Positions 25,201 through 40,200 are shown, numbered from the stretch's first letter. The stretch is 64,000 nucleotides of DNA from Monodelphis domestica (GCF_027887165.1 NC_077233.1:229362872-229426871), one strand, 5' to 3'. The notes: generated by a model not told the origin, from the letters alone. A program made the numbers and translations.

Positions 25201-28200
25201 AATACCCAGTGGAATTGCATGTCAGCTATAGGAAGGGCGGGGGGGGGGGGGGGGGGAGGGAGGAATAGAAAATGATTTTTGTAACCAAGGAATAATGTTT
25301 GAAATTGACAAAAAAAAAAGAAGAAGAATTGTGACTTACGGAGATGGTCGATTCTCTGGCTATGTGGTGTGAATGAAGGAGAGGAAGGGAGGGAGTCAAA
25401 TGTCACATCACTCATATTTTCATCTCCAGAATTCTCTGAAAGGCGAGAAAGCAGTGGTGGACGACTCCCTGAGAAGGTCCTCACTCTTGGGCTGCCGCAC
25501 TTTTCCTCTGTGCCCCGAACAAGGGTCTGGGCTGATTGCTAGGCAAGAATGTCAAGGGGGAAAAAACTGTCACATACAAAATTGTAAATATATTCAAAGT
25601 CTTTCCCTTATATCACAAAATTTCTTAACAGTGGACATCTCTCCATGCTGCCTTTGTTGGATGAGTGCCAAATACGTAAAGTCAATTCATTCTTGGCTTC
25701 TAGAAAAGATCCCAAATTACTTTTCTGTGTTTTTCCTGGAGTTTTATAGCAAATGTTTTCAACCACCATATCCTGGTCATGTCTTATTTATGAGGAAAGG
25801 CAGGTTACCTCTCCTTGTCCTTAACAAGATACTAAGCCAAGATTCTCCAATATTTTCTAGATTATAAAATATTTGTGAATAATATGAAGAGAGATATTAG
25901 GGCAGAAAGAATTCTACACCCATCTCCAACTTTAGCCTACTATAATATAAACATGCAACATGCACATATCCCAGACATAACCCTCTCCTCCACAATAAAC
26001 TATTCCAACTTTATTACCTCTCTGGTCAGAAAATGGCCATGAATCGAGAATGGCAAGTTGTCACAGTACCCAGAGGAGGCATCAGGCTTGGGGCACGCAG
26101 ATAACGCCCCAAGCTGTGTAACGAGAGGCACGTACCAACTTTATGGTCTGATTAACAGCATCCTTCTCCTTTGGCGAGAGGTCAAAAGGGGTGAGGCCCA
26201 TGCTCTTGCATATCCGGTTGCAAGCATGAGAATGGAAGAACAAAGCCATGCCTCGAACACCTAGAGTAAAAAGTCCATAGCAATGGCTCCCCCAGAGAAA
26301 ATTCAGAGATAATTCCCCTACCACCTCCTACCCATACTCTACAGCCAAGCTGGTCCTTCATCTTTCTTTTCCACTTAGGAGAAATAATTTACTCAATGCT
26401 AGAGTGATTCCAGGGGGCAGAGTTGACTCACTCAGTCAAGGGCAAACCCTTCCAATATGCCTGGGTCCAGTATAACCAATTTGGTCTTGCCACCACACTT
26501 TCCACATAAAAATCATATCAATATTATCTTTATTCTTATGAAGGCCAGGACAATTTTCTGTCAGATGGCCCCACTCTGACTTCTCATGATTCTAAGAGGC
26601 CCCATCCACACAGTGCCTCTATCACTCTCTTTCCTAGACCATCATTGTGCCTTCTGGAATCTCTGTTCTATTGTTAACAAACTGCCAATCATTTTAGACC
26701 TATACTTTCCTTCTTGAAACTACTTTGTATATATATATTTGCATTCCCCTATATGTGTACACGCTTGTTTCCCCTCAAAAAAATGTAAACTTCTTGAGAC
26801 CAGGGACTGTTTTGATTTGCCTTTGCATTTCCACAGTGTGGAAAAGAGAAATTGGGAAAGCCTGCAAAAAGACAGGATTATGGGAGGAAGAAAAAGATAA
26901 CAGCCTGATCTTTAGTTATCAATTACCATTCAAAATAGTCCCTTATTACAACAGTCTAGTACAATGGCTAGCACATGGCAGGCATTTAACTATTTTATAT
27001 AAATAAAATAAATATTAAATAAATTAAAAATAATAATAATTACATGTTTTAGATAAATAAATATTACTAAACTGAACTGAATTGCTTTCTAAGACTAGAG
27101 CACTGTTATGAATTATTGGAGTACAAGGGGCAAGGGGAAGAAGATAAAAGTGCCAAGCCTGAAATCAGAAAGATCTGAGTTCAAATATAGCTTCAGACAC
27201 TGTGACACTGGGCAAATCGCTTAACCTGTTTGGCTCAGTTTCTTCATCTGTAAATTGGGGATAAAAATAGCATCTACCTCTCAGGGCTGTTAGAAGTATT
27301 TAAATAAGAAAATAATTGCAAAGTGTTTAGTATAATGCCCAATATACAGTAGGCATACTATAAATGTTAGCTATTATTATCCCTATTATTATGTTTGAAA
27401 TAAATCAGGATGTAATGGACAAAGTAGAAGCAGGGGAGTCAGATGTGAGTTCTTGTCTGGCTTTGGACTGGAATTAATTATGTTTACCCCCGGGGCTTCA
27501 GTTTCCTCATCTGTAAAAATGGAGCAGACTGGGCTAAATCCTTTCAAAAGTCCCTTCCACCTCTCCCATTCTACAATTGGTGCAACAAATCCAAATGGCC
27601 TTACATACAATATTCAGAAAAGCACATGTTGGGTGGAAATGAGCAAGGTTTTCTGACCTACCTAGGTTGCCATCTCCGAAGTCTGAACCCGTCTCTGTAT
27701 GGATCTGAGGGTCAGTGTAGAGATCCCCGACTCCCTGAATGTCTACCACAATCAGCTGATGGCCAGAGCGTTCAAAGGTGAAGTGGCTGAAGGCCTGGGG
27801 GGGGGGGAGGGGAGGCGGGATGGGAGAAGAAGTCCACACTGAAGGTAAGAAACAGGCTGGCTCTGGAGCGTGGTGACATCTTGGCTCATTTCCAGACTAA
27901 CAGAGCCCACATATAAATCTGGCTCTGCCCTTGGCAGAACGGCTCATTTAAAACTGCCCAATTTAATGGAATAAGGAGGGCTGATGTGTCTGATCGATAA
28001 AGATCCTAGAGTGTTTTGCCATTTCCTTCCCTAGCTCGCTATAAACTTCAGGACTCAGGTTCACTAACTTTAATAAGCCTCTTTGGTAGGAATCGAATGT
28101 TTAGCCCTGATAGTTTGTCAAATAACATAAAGAGGAGAACAAAGGCACCACATTTAAAATGATTAGATGTGAAGTTTATGGTGAAGGCTGAAACCCAACT

Positions 28201-31200
28201 TGATGATCTCATATGAAGGTACCCTGAAAGGATTTCACTCATTAACCTGGGAAAATGAGTTGGCTTCAGACTAGCTGAATTTCATTATTTTAACAAATAA
28301 ATGTAAAACCTGTGGGCATCCCTTTCTCCCTAAACAAATGTTACACCCAACCTATTCTTTTTTTTAATTTTTGTTTTTGTTTTTTAATTTTTCCCATTTG
28401 AATTAATTTATTTAGTCAATTTAGAACATTATTCCTTGGTTCTATTCTTTTTTTAAAATTAATTTTATTGATTGATTTATTTTTTAAATATTTTCCCACA
28501 TTTACATGATTTATTTTATTTCAATTCTCTCTTTCCTCCCCCTGTCCAGAGTCGACAAGCCATTCCACTGGGTTATACAAATACATCCAATCCATTCTTA
28601 TTCTTTGTAAAGTAAAATTTTGTAAAGAGTAAAAGCTCATATTGAACATCTGAATTCAAAACAAAACAAAACACCATCTTCCATAGTCTCCCCCCCCTTA
28701 GAAAAGAGCTTGACAATACCCTGGGGCCAAATAACATGGAGAGAGAATATTCAAAGCCTAGAGGACAAATGATCCAATATGCTTCCATCTCACCTGTGGA
28801 GTTAAGCGGATATTATCATCCCGGACAAATCCTGAATTGGAATTGTATTTGATGTATTTGCCTTCAATATAATGTTCCAGGTGAAAAAGGGGCTTGTCTG
28901 CCCGGTCCTTCAACTCAATGATACACATCTGCATAATATCCACCTGGCAAGAGATGGCAGGAAAGAAGGAAAATTAGCATCCTTCCCTGTTTCCAACTTT
29001 CAGAGCTGAGCCTGGGTTGTTAAGTTTAGCTCTGCCATTGACTGAGATGGATAAGTCTGTTCTTATCGAGGAGTTTGGTGTCCCTTTCTCCCTAAGCAAA
29101 TATTACATCCAACCTATTCTTATTCTTTGTAAATATTTTCCTTTATAATTCTCAGTCACAAAATACAAAAATAATAATAGCAAGCATTCACATAGTATTT
29201 TATAGTTTGTGGAGCACTTTATAAATAGTATCTCATTTGAATCTCACAACCCAAGGAGGTGGGTGCAATTATCATCATCTCCAACTTTGGATAGATGAGG
29301 AAAGTGAGGCAGACAAGAGGTTAAGTGGCTTGTCCAGTATCTCTCTGGGGCTCAGTGCTCTTAACCCTCTGAGCCACAGCTAGCTTATAATGATAGCACC
29401 TCCCTTCCAGGATAGTTGTAAGGACCAAATGAGATCATATTTATAAAGTGCTTCGTACGGGACCTATCACCTAATAGGCACACTTCATAAATTCCTGCTT
29501 GCCCCTTTCTTCCTTTCCATCTGTATTACCCCACACTTCAGTTCTGTACTTTCCCCACCCATATCCCCCCATCTACTCTTCATTAGCCCAGGAGTAGGGG
29601 GCTAGGAAGGAGCCAGCACACCTGCTTTGGGGGTTTGTGCCGGTTATATTCCTCGCCCCAGAGTTTGGCCTCCATCTGCAGGCGGACATCCTCAAAGTAC
29701 ACGTCTCTGTTCACAGGCTCAATGTACCTCTTTGCCACATAGTTGGAAGCTCCTTTCCAGTGCTGAGTGTGCAGGAAATTAGACAGCTTTTTCCTAAGGG
29801 GGAATCACAGACAAGGAAGTAACCTGGAGGAGCCCCGGGGCCTGGCTGAGTCCCCAGCTTTGTAAGGGACCCTTTCCCAGTCGCTTTCACAGACTGACCT
29901 CAGCAGCTCCGCTGGGCCACGTTTTCAAGGCCAAATGGTGGCCTCCTATCATGAGCAAAAAGAGGAGGAAGAGTGCTTCCCTCCTCAGAATTAAATTCCC
30001 CACTGGAAACCTCCTCTTTGCTCAGTCCCCCTTCCAGCCAACTGATGAAGTAGCCTCACTTCCACTCTTTCCTTTGGGGTCACCTATGGTGCTGGCAGAT
30101 TCTGCCCAAGGTTCAGCCCCTCTCAGGTACTGACTCAATGTCTCCCAGTGTCAGGGATTCATCAAGACGGTCAGCAAAGCATTTATTAAATGAACCAAGC
30201 AGTGTGGTAGACCCTGGAGATAGATACAAAGACAATAAACATCATCTTTGCCCTCAAATAACCTATATTTTAAAGGGGGATAAACATTGTCCCTTACCCT
30301 CAAGAAATACATTCTAATGGGGGAGATAGCATGTAAATAATAAATAAATATATTCAAGACGTATACAGGACAGATGGAAGGAAACCTCTAAAAGGGAAGG
30401 CACTAGGCAGCTGCAGGGAAATGAAAAGGCCTCTTGCAGAAGATAGGATTTGAACTAAGCTTTAGAGGAAATCAGGGCAAATGAAGAAGTAGAGGTGAAG
30501 GGGCAGAGCATTCTAGTTATGGGGATCTTGGGGTGCAAAGGCAAAGAGATGGAGTATATTTAAGGGGAATATAAGTGGGCCAGTGCAGGTGGACTACAGA
30601 ATTTGTGGAGGACAGCAAAGTATCAGATTGGTGAAACAAAATAACAGACCTCATACACAGCATCTGAAAAAGGGACAAAGTCTGAGACCAGAGCAATATC
30701 TTTAAACTTGGCTCCCCTTTTTCTTTCTTTACCCCTATCCCTAATCAGATTAAGTCCTACTGAGGAACTCCAATCTGAAAGGGGTCTGGCTAGAGGGGTC
30801 TCTTGCCCTTATAGCCTCACCAACTTGAAAGACACCTGGGATACCAGTACACAGTAGGGTCCTTAGGGAGAAGAAAGGGGAAGAGTTTTGGTTTGGTTGC
30901 AGAGCATCTTGTTTGAGCCACTTACGTCCTGAAACACTCTCGCATTGCTCCACGTCCAAAGGGCTGTGGACAAAGTAAAGTAGATTCATTATTAATTGTG
31001 AGCCAACCTTCCTCTTCCCAGGATCAATCTTGGTGTGCCATGCCAGGGGTCTAAGACCCCTCAGTATCATATGCTCCTACCCCCTCCCCCAATCAAAGAG
31101 ACTTCCTCAAGCATCCTCCCACTCAACTCTAAACCCCCCCCCCCCCATTGGTGTCAACTCTGTCTGGCTCTTTTTTTTTTTTAAAGATATTTTATTTTAT

Positions 31201-34200
31201 TAATTATATGTAATAACAAATTTCCATATAAGTCTTTCAAAGTTGTCCAAACTTCCAAATTGTCTCTCTCCCTCTTTTCTATCCCTCCCTTTCCCAGGAC
31301 TGGCAAGTAATTGGATCTGGGTTGCACAGGTAAGTCTGTCTCTTTTAAAGACTGGGGACCATCTTGTTTCATTGGAGTCCTCTAGGAAGAAGATGGATAC
31401 CGATCTCTTATTCCAGAGAGGACTACAAAGAAGATGAAGAGTAGACTAAGTCCTGGGGGAAGGCTGGAGGGGGAAGAAGGGTAGGGGTTCAGAGGGATGA
31501 AAGATTGACTGAAGGTGAGGGTGGGTAAGCTAATGAATACCGAGGACCAGTTCTGCTCCCATGGATGTCAAGGAGATAAATTCTTGACTGGCTCTTACCT
31601 GTGAAGCCATTTTGATTAAAACTTCATCTTCAACCCATTCGCCAGTGACTGCATTGTACCTATGAAGACAGAACCCATGCCCAGAGATTATTCATAGAGC
31701 ATCAAGGAGGTGCATCATACTCTGACTCTGGATGGGTCCTCTCCTTTGCCCTCCCAGCCAAGTTAGACAAATTACCTTGGGTCCACAAAAGTCTAATGAA
31801 ATCAGGCTGTCCTATGTTACAAAACTTTCTTTTATTTTTATCTACAATTCAACTTTTTCAATTGAAAAAAATCTTCCTGGAGAAATTTTTTAAAAAGGGG
31901 TGGAGAACTTACATGTACAAAAATATTTATAGCTGCTCTTTTTTGTGATGGCAAAGAATTGGAAATTAAAGAGACATCCATCAATTTGAGAATGGCTGAA
32001 TAAACTGTGGTACATGATGATGGTGGAATAGTTCTATAAGAAATGATGAACAGGATTATTTCAGAAAGAGCTAAAAAGTCCTTCATGGACTGATACAGAA
32101 TGAAATAAGCAGAACCAGGAAAATGTTGTACACATGTTTTTCTTTCTCTTCCTCTTACTTGTACAACCACAACCTTGACTCAGAAAGAAAATGAAGTCCT
32201 TGTTAACAAATGTGTATAGTTAAGGAAAAACAAATCCTCTACTGGTCGTGTCCAAAAAAAAAGTCAGATGAAAAAAAAATGTTTTAATCAAAACTGAAAA
32301 TCTGTCTTACTGATCTTCGGTATATCCTTGGGAGGCAAGTATACCAGGCTAAAAATGAGGAGATATGGGTCCACTAATAATAACTAACATTTAAATATTG
32401 CTTTAAGATTTGCAAAGTGCTTTACAAATCTCATCTCATTTGATTCTCCCAACAATCTTGTGAGGGAACTATGGTTATCTCCAATTCACCTATGAGAAAA
32501 GTAAGGCAAACAGAGATTATTAAGTGACTTGCCTAAGGTCCCAGTTAATTTCTGAGGTAAATTTGAACTCTGGGCTTCTGGTCCAGCACTATCTAATGGG
32601 CTACCTCACAGCTGCCTTACCAAGGTGAGAATTAGTTCCCTGAGAGGGGCCTCTCTGAGTCTCAGTGTCGAAAATGCCAGAAATGACATCTATGCAGTCT
32701 ACCTCATAAAAGTATGTTTCAAATGAGATAAAAGTAAAATGGCTGTTTAATGCTGGTGTACACGGGTATTAAAGCAGTTAAATGTTTCAAGCTAGGTCAT
32801 ATTTCTGTCTGATTTTCACTATATAAATCCTTAAATGACTTTAAAGGATTTCAAAGAGCTTAATCAAGATTATCCCATTTTATCTTCAGTAAGTAGAAAA
32901 ACATTTCATAAATGAGGACTCTAATGCTCAAAGAGGGCAAGTGACTTGCCCAAGGGGGTATCATGTTAGTAAGAAGCAGAGCTAGGACTGATTCCAGTAA
33001 TTGGAGGACCAAAAGAGTTACCATTAATGGAACAATGCCAGCTCGGAGGGAATACTCTCATAGCTCCACCCTCTAATGGATCTGTCCTTGTCACTGTGCT
33101 GTTTAGAATTTTTATTTGGTTTCTGGAATGGGAAGACGGTACAATTGATAAGCTTATCACTTTAGGGATGATACAAAGTTCTGAAGGTTACTGGATGACA
33201 TCTTTTGAAGTCAAGTGGCTCTGATGTAGTTAACAGGCTAAATGTCAGGCTGATCTAAACATAAATTAAATTTCATGGTTATAAATAAAGTCCTACAGTT
33301 GAGGTAGGAAAAAAAATCAATTTTGCAACTATATGTTGGAGAGATATGCCCAACAATAAAACACGGAAGCCAGAGAAGTTAATAGCAAAAAGACCAGAGC
33401 ATGAGAAGCGGTGGTCTTACTATATCCAGAGCCCAGGAGAGCTGACACCAGAACCAGGATGCTCAGTGCTGGGCACTGATAAGAAAGAAGAGAGAAGAGA
33501 CAGAAGGAGGTGATCAGATCGGGCTCCGCTTGAGATCAGACAAGATAATTAAGTCGGGGAGAAAAAGGAGAACCGTGAAAAAGACCTCTTTTGCACTGAG
33601 TCACTTTACATTTATGCAGATTCATTTTATATTTATGTGTTATTTTCCTCAGTAGGAAGATAAGCTTTTTTTATGTAGGAATTGTTTCATTTTATGGGGT
33701 ACTTGTTGTCCTAGCACAGTGCCTGGAAATATTTGGTGCTTAATAAATCCTAAATAATTGAGTGACTGGTCCTAGTATCAGAAGGATTAGATTTGCTCTG
33801 CTTTGTCCCAGGGAGCGGTAGCTGTAGAGAAGTGGACTGATAGGCTGGCTAGAAAGAAACAAGTTCTTAACAATCAGAAATGCCTCTTCCTCGAAGATGA
33901 CTGGTTGCCTTGGGAGGTCATCAGGACCAAAAGGCTGGATGACTGCTTGAAGGGGGATAGTATAGCATCAGTCAGATACAAGTTGGATTTGGGAGCCTCT
34001 GGCTGATTCAACCCTGAGATTTTTTGAGTCCAAGTCCTCCAATATTAATATTGATATCCTTCCACAAAATCATGCTCTCTCCCTGTATATGCATATTACT
34101 ACTACAATATATACCACAGGATTACTTGGGTCAGAACTCCACCCTTCCATAGTAGGGCAGATGGCATAATGTAGGTTTATTTGCTTTACAAAGAAACAAT

Positions 34201-37200
34201 AAGAATTCTATGGAGACACTTGAGACAGTTAAGTGATTTAGTGAACAGGACACTAAGACATTTTTTTTTAAAACTCTTACCTTCCATCTTGGAATCACTA
34301 CTATGTATTGGTTCCAAGGCAGAAGAGTGGTAAGGGCTAAGCAATGGGGGTTAAAGTGACTTGCCCAGGGTCACACAGCTGGGCAGTGTCTGAGGCCAGA
34401 TTTGAACTCAGAATCTCCAGTCTCTAGGCCTGGCTCTCAATTCACTGAGCCACCCAGCAGCCCCCAACACTAAGACTTTTAGAATGAGGAAGACATAGAT
34501 TTGAATTTCTAGATACCAAATATTTGTTTGACTGGGTAAATCAATGACAATCTCTCCACCTTCATTACTTCATCTGTAAAAAGGAACACTCTTAACCCCA
34601 CCAGATTTCTGTGATGATCCAACTATCATATTTGAAAACGTTTTGCAAACCTTAGAGCAGTTTATAAACATTATTTTTTATCATTATTTCTATTATGTAA
34701 ATCATCTTCAGTGTGTCTGTCAAACTAGGACATACTTTCTGGGCTTAATTTTTCCATTCTCTCGCTGATTCAGGTCTTTCCAAATCTTTAGGAGTTTTCA
34801 GCCCTCAAATGTTAATTAACTTTGGCTTTAAATCTGATTTGGGCTTCATCCAGGCAAGTTGGTCAAGGAAAAGAACCTCACAGGCTGTCCCTGGATCTAT
34901 CTGTACCCAGTACAAAACCACACCCTTGTTTCCCTTAGGGAAGACCCAAAACACTCCTTTCTTCATTCAAATAAGAACTAGTTATTGAAAATTCCCAGCC
35001 AGAATGACAGCTTGGGAATTTAGGGGTGGGGTAGGGCTGGGGACATGAGGTTGTTGGTTTTTTTTCTTAAACAAGTTCCACCATTTTAGTCAAAATTGCT
35101 ACATTGGAAGAGAACATTTAGATCCACAGTTGGGAAAACTTCTTAAATCATGGAAGGGAGGAAAATCCAGAAAAACAATCCTATCAAAATGCCAGAATAA
35201 AATTTGATGAACTCTTGAAAAACTATTTCTGTTCTCCGAAGGAAGCCCAGAAAGAATTCTAGCCATGTACATGGAGTACACTAGCAGCCTGGCACAACTT
35301 TGAAAGTCACACAGTCAGCTGGAGCGACGCTGGAACCTTCTACCTATGGTCCAGTAGAGAAGTGAAGAGCTCAGAGTGCAGGATGAGACACTGGGGTGGG
35401 GATGGGGGTGGGGAGATGGGATGGGGGAGGGGGGGCCGCATATTATTCTGCATAGCTGAAAAGAATAGCAAGTTCTCCAAAGTAGAAATTCCATTTCATG
35501 ATCAGTCCTCATTTTTTCTCTTCTGTAATATATATGGAAGTGCTCATTTTTACCCAGAGGCAGCGCGATCTTGGGCAAGTCTCCATGTTTCCCATCTTTA
35601 AAATGAGGGCACAACATCTGGAGTACTTCTCTCACAGGGCACAATCAGATCAGGAAAGGGAACAGAGTGTAATTTCACTGGATAATGAGTAAAGCTTATA
35701 CCAATGTTGCTCTTCATTTGTTTTGGTCACGTCCAACTCTTTGTGACCCATTGTGGGGTTTTCTTGGCAAAGACACTGGAGTGGTTTGCCATTTCCTTCT
35801 CTGGCTCATTTTACAAATGAAGAAACTGAGGCAAACAGGTTAAGCCCAGTGCTCTGTCTATCCATTGCACCATCTAATGGCCCTATCAATCCAATTCAGC
35901 AAATTCTCAGCAATATAAAACGTCTTACAGAGTTGCCTAAAGCCCTGAGAGGTTAAGTTAAAGTTAAGCCTTATTTTGCTATTTTGTCAGAGGTGAGATT
36001 TGAATCTGAGTCTTCCTAAATACAAGCCCAATGCTGCTGGAGGAATATGGCATTACTCAGACATTCTCCCTCTTAAACTGAGTAACACTGAATATGTTGA
36101 GAACATCTGCTGCCTCCAGATTCTCTCCCAAAATTTCTGATTACTTTTAGAGAAAAGAAATAAAGGAATCCCTTCCACAAAGTGAATTTTCCCATCGCAG
36201 TTTAGATATATCATGGTCAGCATAAGAAATTAAATTAGAATTTTGGGGGAGTGTTGGGGAAGCCACACGTAACACCCAAAGGCCAAGAGATGACAGAAAA
36301 AGTTAGAAACTCAGAAATGTATAAAATATATGTATAGTATTATATAATATAAATATATTTTATCATTTCATAGCATAAATAGAATTTCTTTTCTAATACA
36401 TAATTTTTTTAAAGTTAAAATAAGTAAAAATGTAAAGTTGCAAAAAATGGCTAGAAATCTAGAGATATCTCCAAATTAACCTACTTAGAACCCATGTCCA
36501 AACACTTAACCCAAAGTTTACAATCTGTACTGTAAACACCCCATAAAAGAAAAAGAATTCAGACTTCTTGGTATGAAAGGAGGGTCAAAAATTTTATTTG
36601 GATTTTCCAGATCTCAGGGGTATCATGTTTCTAATTTCCATGATGTGGAAGGGACACCTATAAATATTTTTTTTCATTCTGAACTTCTTGTTGTTTAGTC
36701 ATGTTCAAGTCTTTGGGGTCTTCTTGGCAAAGATACTGGAGTGGTTTGTCATTTCCTCCTCTAGTTCATTTTACAAATGAGAAAACTAAGGCAAACAAGG
36801 TGAAGTGACTTGCCCAGAGTCATACAGCTAGGAAGTATCTGAGGCTGAATTTAAACTCAGATCTTCCTGACTCTAGAGCCCAGCACTCTATCCATTGAAT
36901 CATCTAGCTGCCTCATTCTGAACTTAAACAACAAATAAATGAAGATTTCCACATACTTAGAAGAGCCTGCTTCTGACAGTGGCCCTCAATCCATTACACC
37001 AAGTTACCTCTCAATTAAGCCTCAAATCAGATAATATTTTAAAGTTTGCAAAACATTATGTAAATGGAAGCTATTACTTAACATGCTAGAAGTATTGAAA
37101 GGGGACAGGATGCCATCTACAAAGAGGAGAGAACATCTGGAAGGCTGGGCAACTTAATGTGATGATTACAGGGAAAGTGACAGATGAGAGTTGCTATTTA

Positions 37201-40200
37201 GGAAAAAAAAGCAACTAAAGAGACAAGCCAGGCTGAGATGATTAAGGATCAAATCATGCCATGCACAGGGGCTGTCTTAGCAGAGAAAAAATTTTAATAG
37301 ATAAAAATAATGTTCTTATTTTGACTTAAGATATCAAGAGGATTTCCCCGAGATTCGATCAGTCATTCTGAATTTAACAAATAAAAAGATCAGAAAAATT
37401 TTATGTTCATAGCCGTCCTGGATTACTGTTTTCTTGTGATGGAGGGGCTTATGTAGCTCAATGAAACTGAGCTATGCTGTTAACCAAGATCGACAAAAGG
37501 TAATGCATTGGGGAAGGAAATAGCAAACCACTCCAGTACTTTGCCAAGAAAACCCCATGGACAGAAAGAAGTCCAGAGGGTCGTGAAGAGCTGGACACAA
37601 CAGAACAACAATAACAACATGCTCTCCCACAAAAAAGAAGGGAAAAAAGGCAACAATGCCACACAAAAAGATTAATTTTCAGAGGTCAGAAACAAAATCA
37701 ATTTTTGAAAATTAAAAGACATGGCATCATACTTGTGGAGGAAGACTATATATGGGCAGGTCTGATAGGGTAAGTTGTAGTGGGAAGTCATAACAAAGAC
37801 AGGCAGTGATTCTGAGCATTAGGTTATATTTACAGTCTCAGAGAATTTCAGAGAATCTGTCTTACAGATGAGGAAACTGAGGGCGAGAAACGAGTGATTT
37901 TTCCCAAGAGCTAGTTAGTGGCAAAACAAGGACTAGACTCTCAAATTCAATGAGGGTATAATTTCTACTTTCCCAAATGGCCTCTCTCCACCAGGAGAGA
38001 AACAAGAAACTGGGCAAGGCACACTGAACAAGACATGCTAATAACTCAGGGAGCCTGATCGATAAAGGTCTAAAACTGGGAGAAAAGAAAATCTTCCTTC
38101 CCTCTTTTAACTCCCCTTATAGCTATGGTTTCTGCTAGTAAAAAAATAATTCAAACTTAGAAAGAATAGGGAACCCAGGGTGAGGAGAGCTCTGTTTGAG
38201 AGGAGGTGGGCATGCTCCTCAAGCAGGGTACCCCATTTTTCATTACAGAATACAGAAGAAGCTAAAAGTAGAGAAAATGTGAGGAATATAGGGGCTGGGA
38301 ACCAAATCAGCTTAGCTTTAGCCCTGGGTAGAGGAAACCAACTCTGAAAAAAAAAAAGGCTCTGGCTTTCACTAAACCTATTTTAAGGAAGAAATCTGTC
38401 CAATTTTGAAACCCAAGGGGATCCAAACACTCAACACCCAGCAACCAGGCCCAGGGAAGGTCGGCTGGCCAAATTACAAAATAAACAAATACATGCTTGC
38501 CTAGCAGAAAGGACACAGTGCTATACACAGAAGGGACACAGACAGGCCTGCCATGGCACGTCTGTCCAATATATTCTCGGGAAGAATCTGCCTCCAAAGT
38601 CTTAACATCACAGGCCCGGAAGCACTGCCCATATTATTAACATGCAATTGAGCTAGGTACAAAACAAGATATCTACAAGATTAAGCAAGGTGCAAGATTA
38701 ATTAGACATAATCAATAAAGGGAAGGCATTAGAATTAAGGGGGATTGGGGAAAGCTTCCTGTAGAAGGTGAGATTAAAAAATATTATTAAAGTTAAAAAT
38801 TTTTTTTCCTGGTTACATTGATACAATTTTCAACAATTGTTTTCTGATATGTTGCAATCCATGTTCTCTCCATCCCTCACTCCTCTCCAAGATGACTGGT
38901 AATATGACATAGGTTATACATGTGTCATTAGATAATATATATTTTCGTGTTGTGAAAGAAGACATCACACTAGAGGAAAATTCAGGGAGGAAATAAAGTG
39001 AAGAATGGTATGTTTCAATCTGCATTCAGATCATAAAACTGTGCATACCCTTTGACCCAGCAAGTAGGGATGTATCCCAAAGAGATCAAAGATAGGGAGA
39101 AAGAGCATACTTGCATAAAAATATGTAGAGCAATTTGTTTTGGTGGTGGCAAAGAACTGGAAATTGAAGGGTTATCCATCCATCAGGGAATGGCTGAACA
39201 AGTTGTGGTGGAGAATTGTAATGTAATACTAGTGTAGCATAAGAAACGAACAAAGTGACCACAAAAAACCTAGAAAGACTGATATGAAGTGACCAAAGCG
39301 GAGTGAGCAGAACCAGGAGAACATTGTACGTGTTAACAGCAATAACCTACGATGATCAACTGTGGATGATTTAACTATTATCAGCAGTGGAAAAATCCAG
39401 ACTAACCCCTAGGGAGTCATGACAAAAAGGGCTATCTACCATCATAGAAGGAGATGGGAAAGGGGGGATTTTATCTGGGGCTTGAAGGAAGCTGAGAAAA
39501 CTTCAGGCATGGGAGACAATCGATGAAAAATATCTAAAGTCAGGAGACAAGCTATCTTGCAGGAGGAACACCAAGGAGGCACATGTATTGGACTCTAATG
39601 GAGAGAGTGTAAGGTATAAAAAGACTGGAAAGCTGGGGGGAGAACAGGTTAGGAAGGGCTTTGAATACCAAACAGAGAATTTTGTACTTGATCCTGGACT
39701 GGCACCCTATCCACTAGCTTTTCATGTATCCCAAAATTTCCTTCCTTAGTACATACTGAATCACAAACACTCAGAGCTGGGAAGTACCTCAGAAGTACTT
39801 TAATTCAAATGGTACTTGAAGAGGAATCCCCTCTTGCCTCATATTATTCTCTAGGACTTAGTACAGCAACTTGGCACATAGTAGGCCATTTAATAAATAT
39901 TTACTTACACGTCCCAGCTGTGTGACCCTGGGCAAGTCACTGAATCCCCCTTACCATTCTTTTGCCTTAGAATCAATGCACAGTATTGATTCCAAGATGA
40001 AAGGTGAGGGTTTAAAAAAATAAATGAACAAACAAATAAATAAATATTTGCTGATTGATAGGAGTATCTGATCTCCCCAACTAGACTGCAAGTTCTTTAA
40101 GGACAGGCATAGGATTATTTACTTTAGTATTTCCCAAAGAATTGGACCTAGAATAGGTGCTTAATAAAACTTTTGAAAATTGATTAATTCTGTTATGAGG

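Noticed and set aside
25137..25484. Minus-strand open frame of 115 codons starting inside exon 10
   Set aside because: It is exon 10 read through its splice donor into antisense L1 sequence. The donor GTAAGT at 25339 ends the real exon.
25373..25867. Plus-strand open frame of 164 codons, the longest in the window
   Set aside because: It lies antisense to exon 10 and then runs into intron 9. No family resemblance and no splice support.
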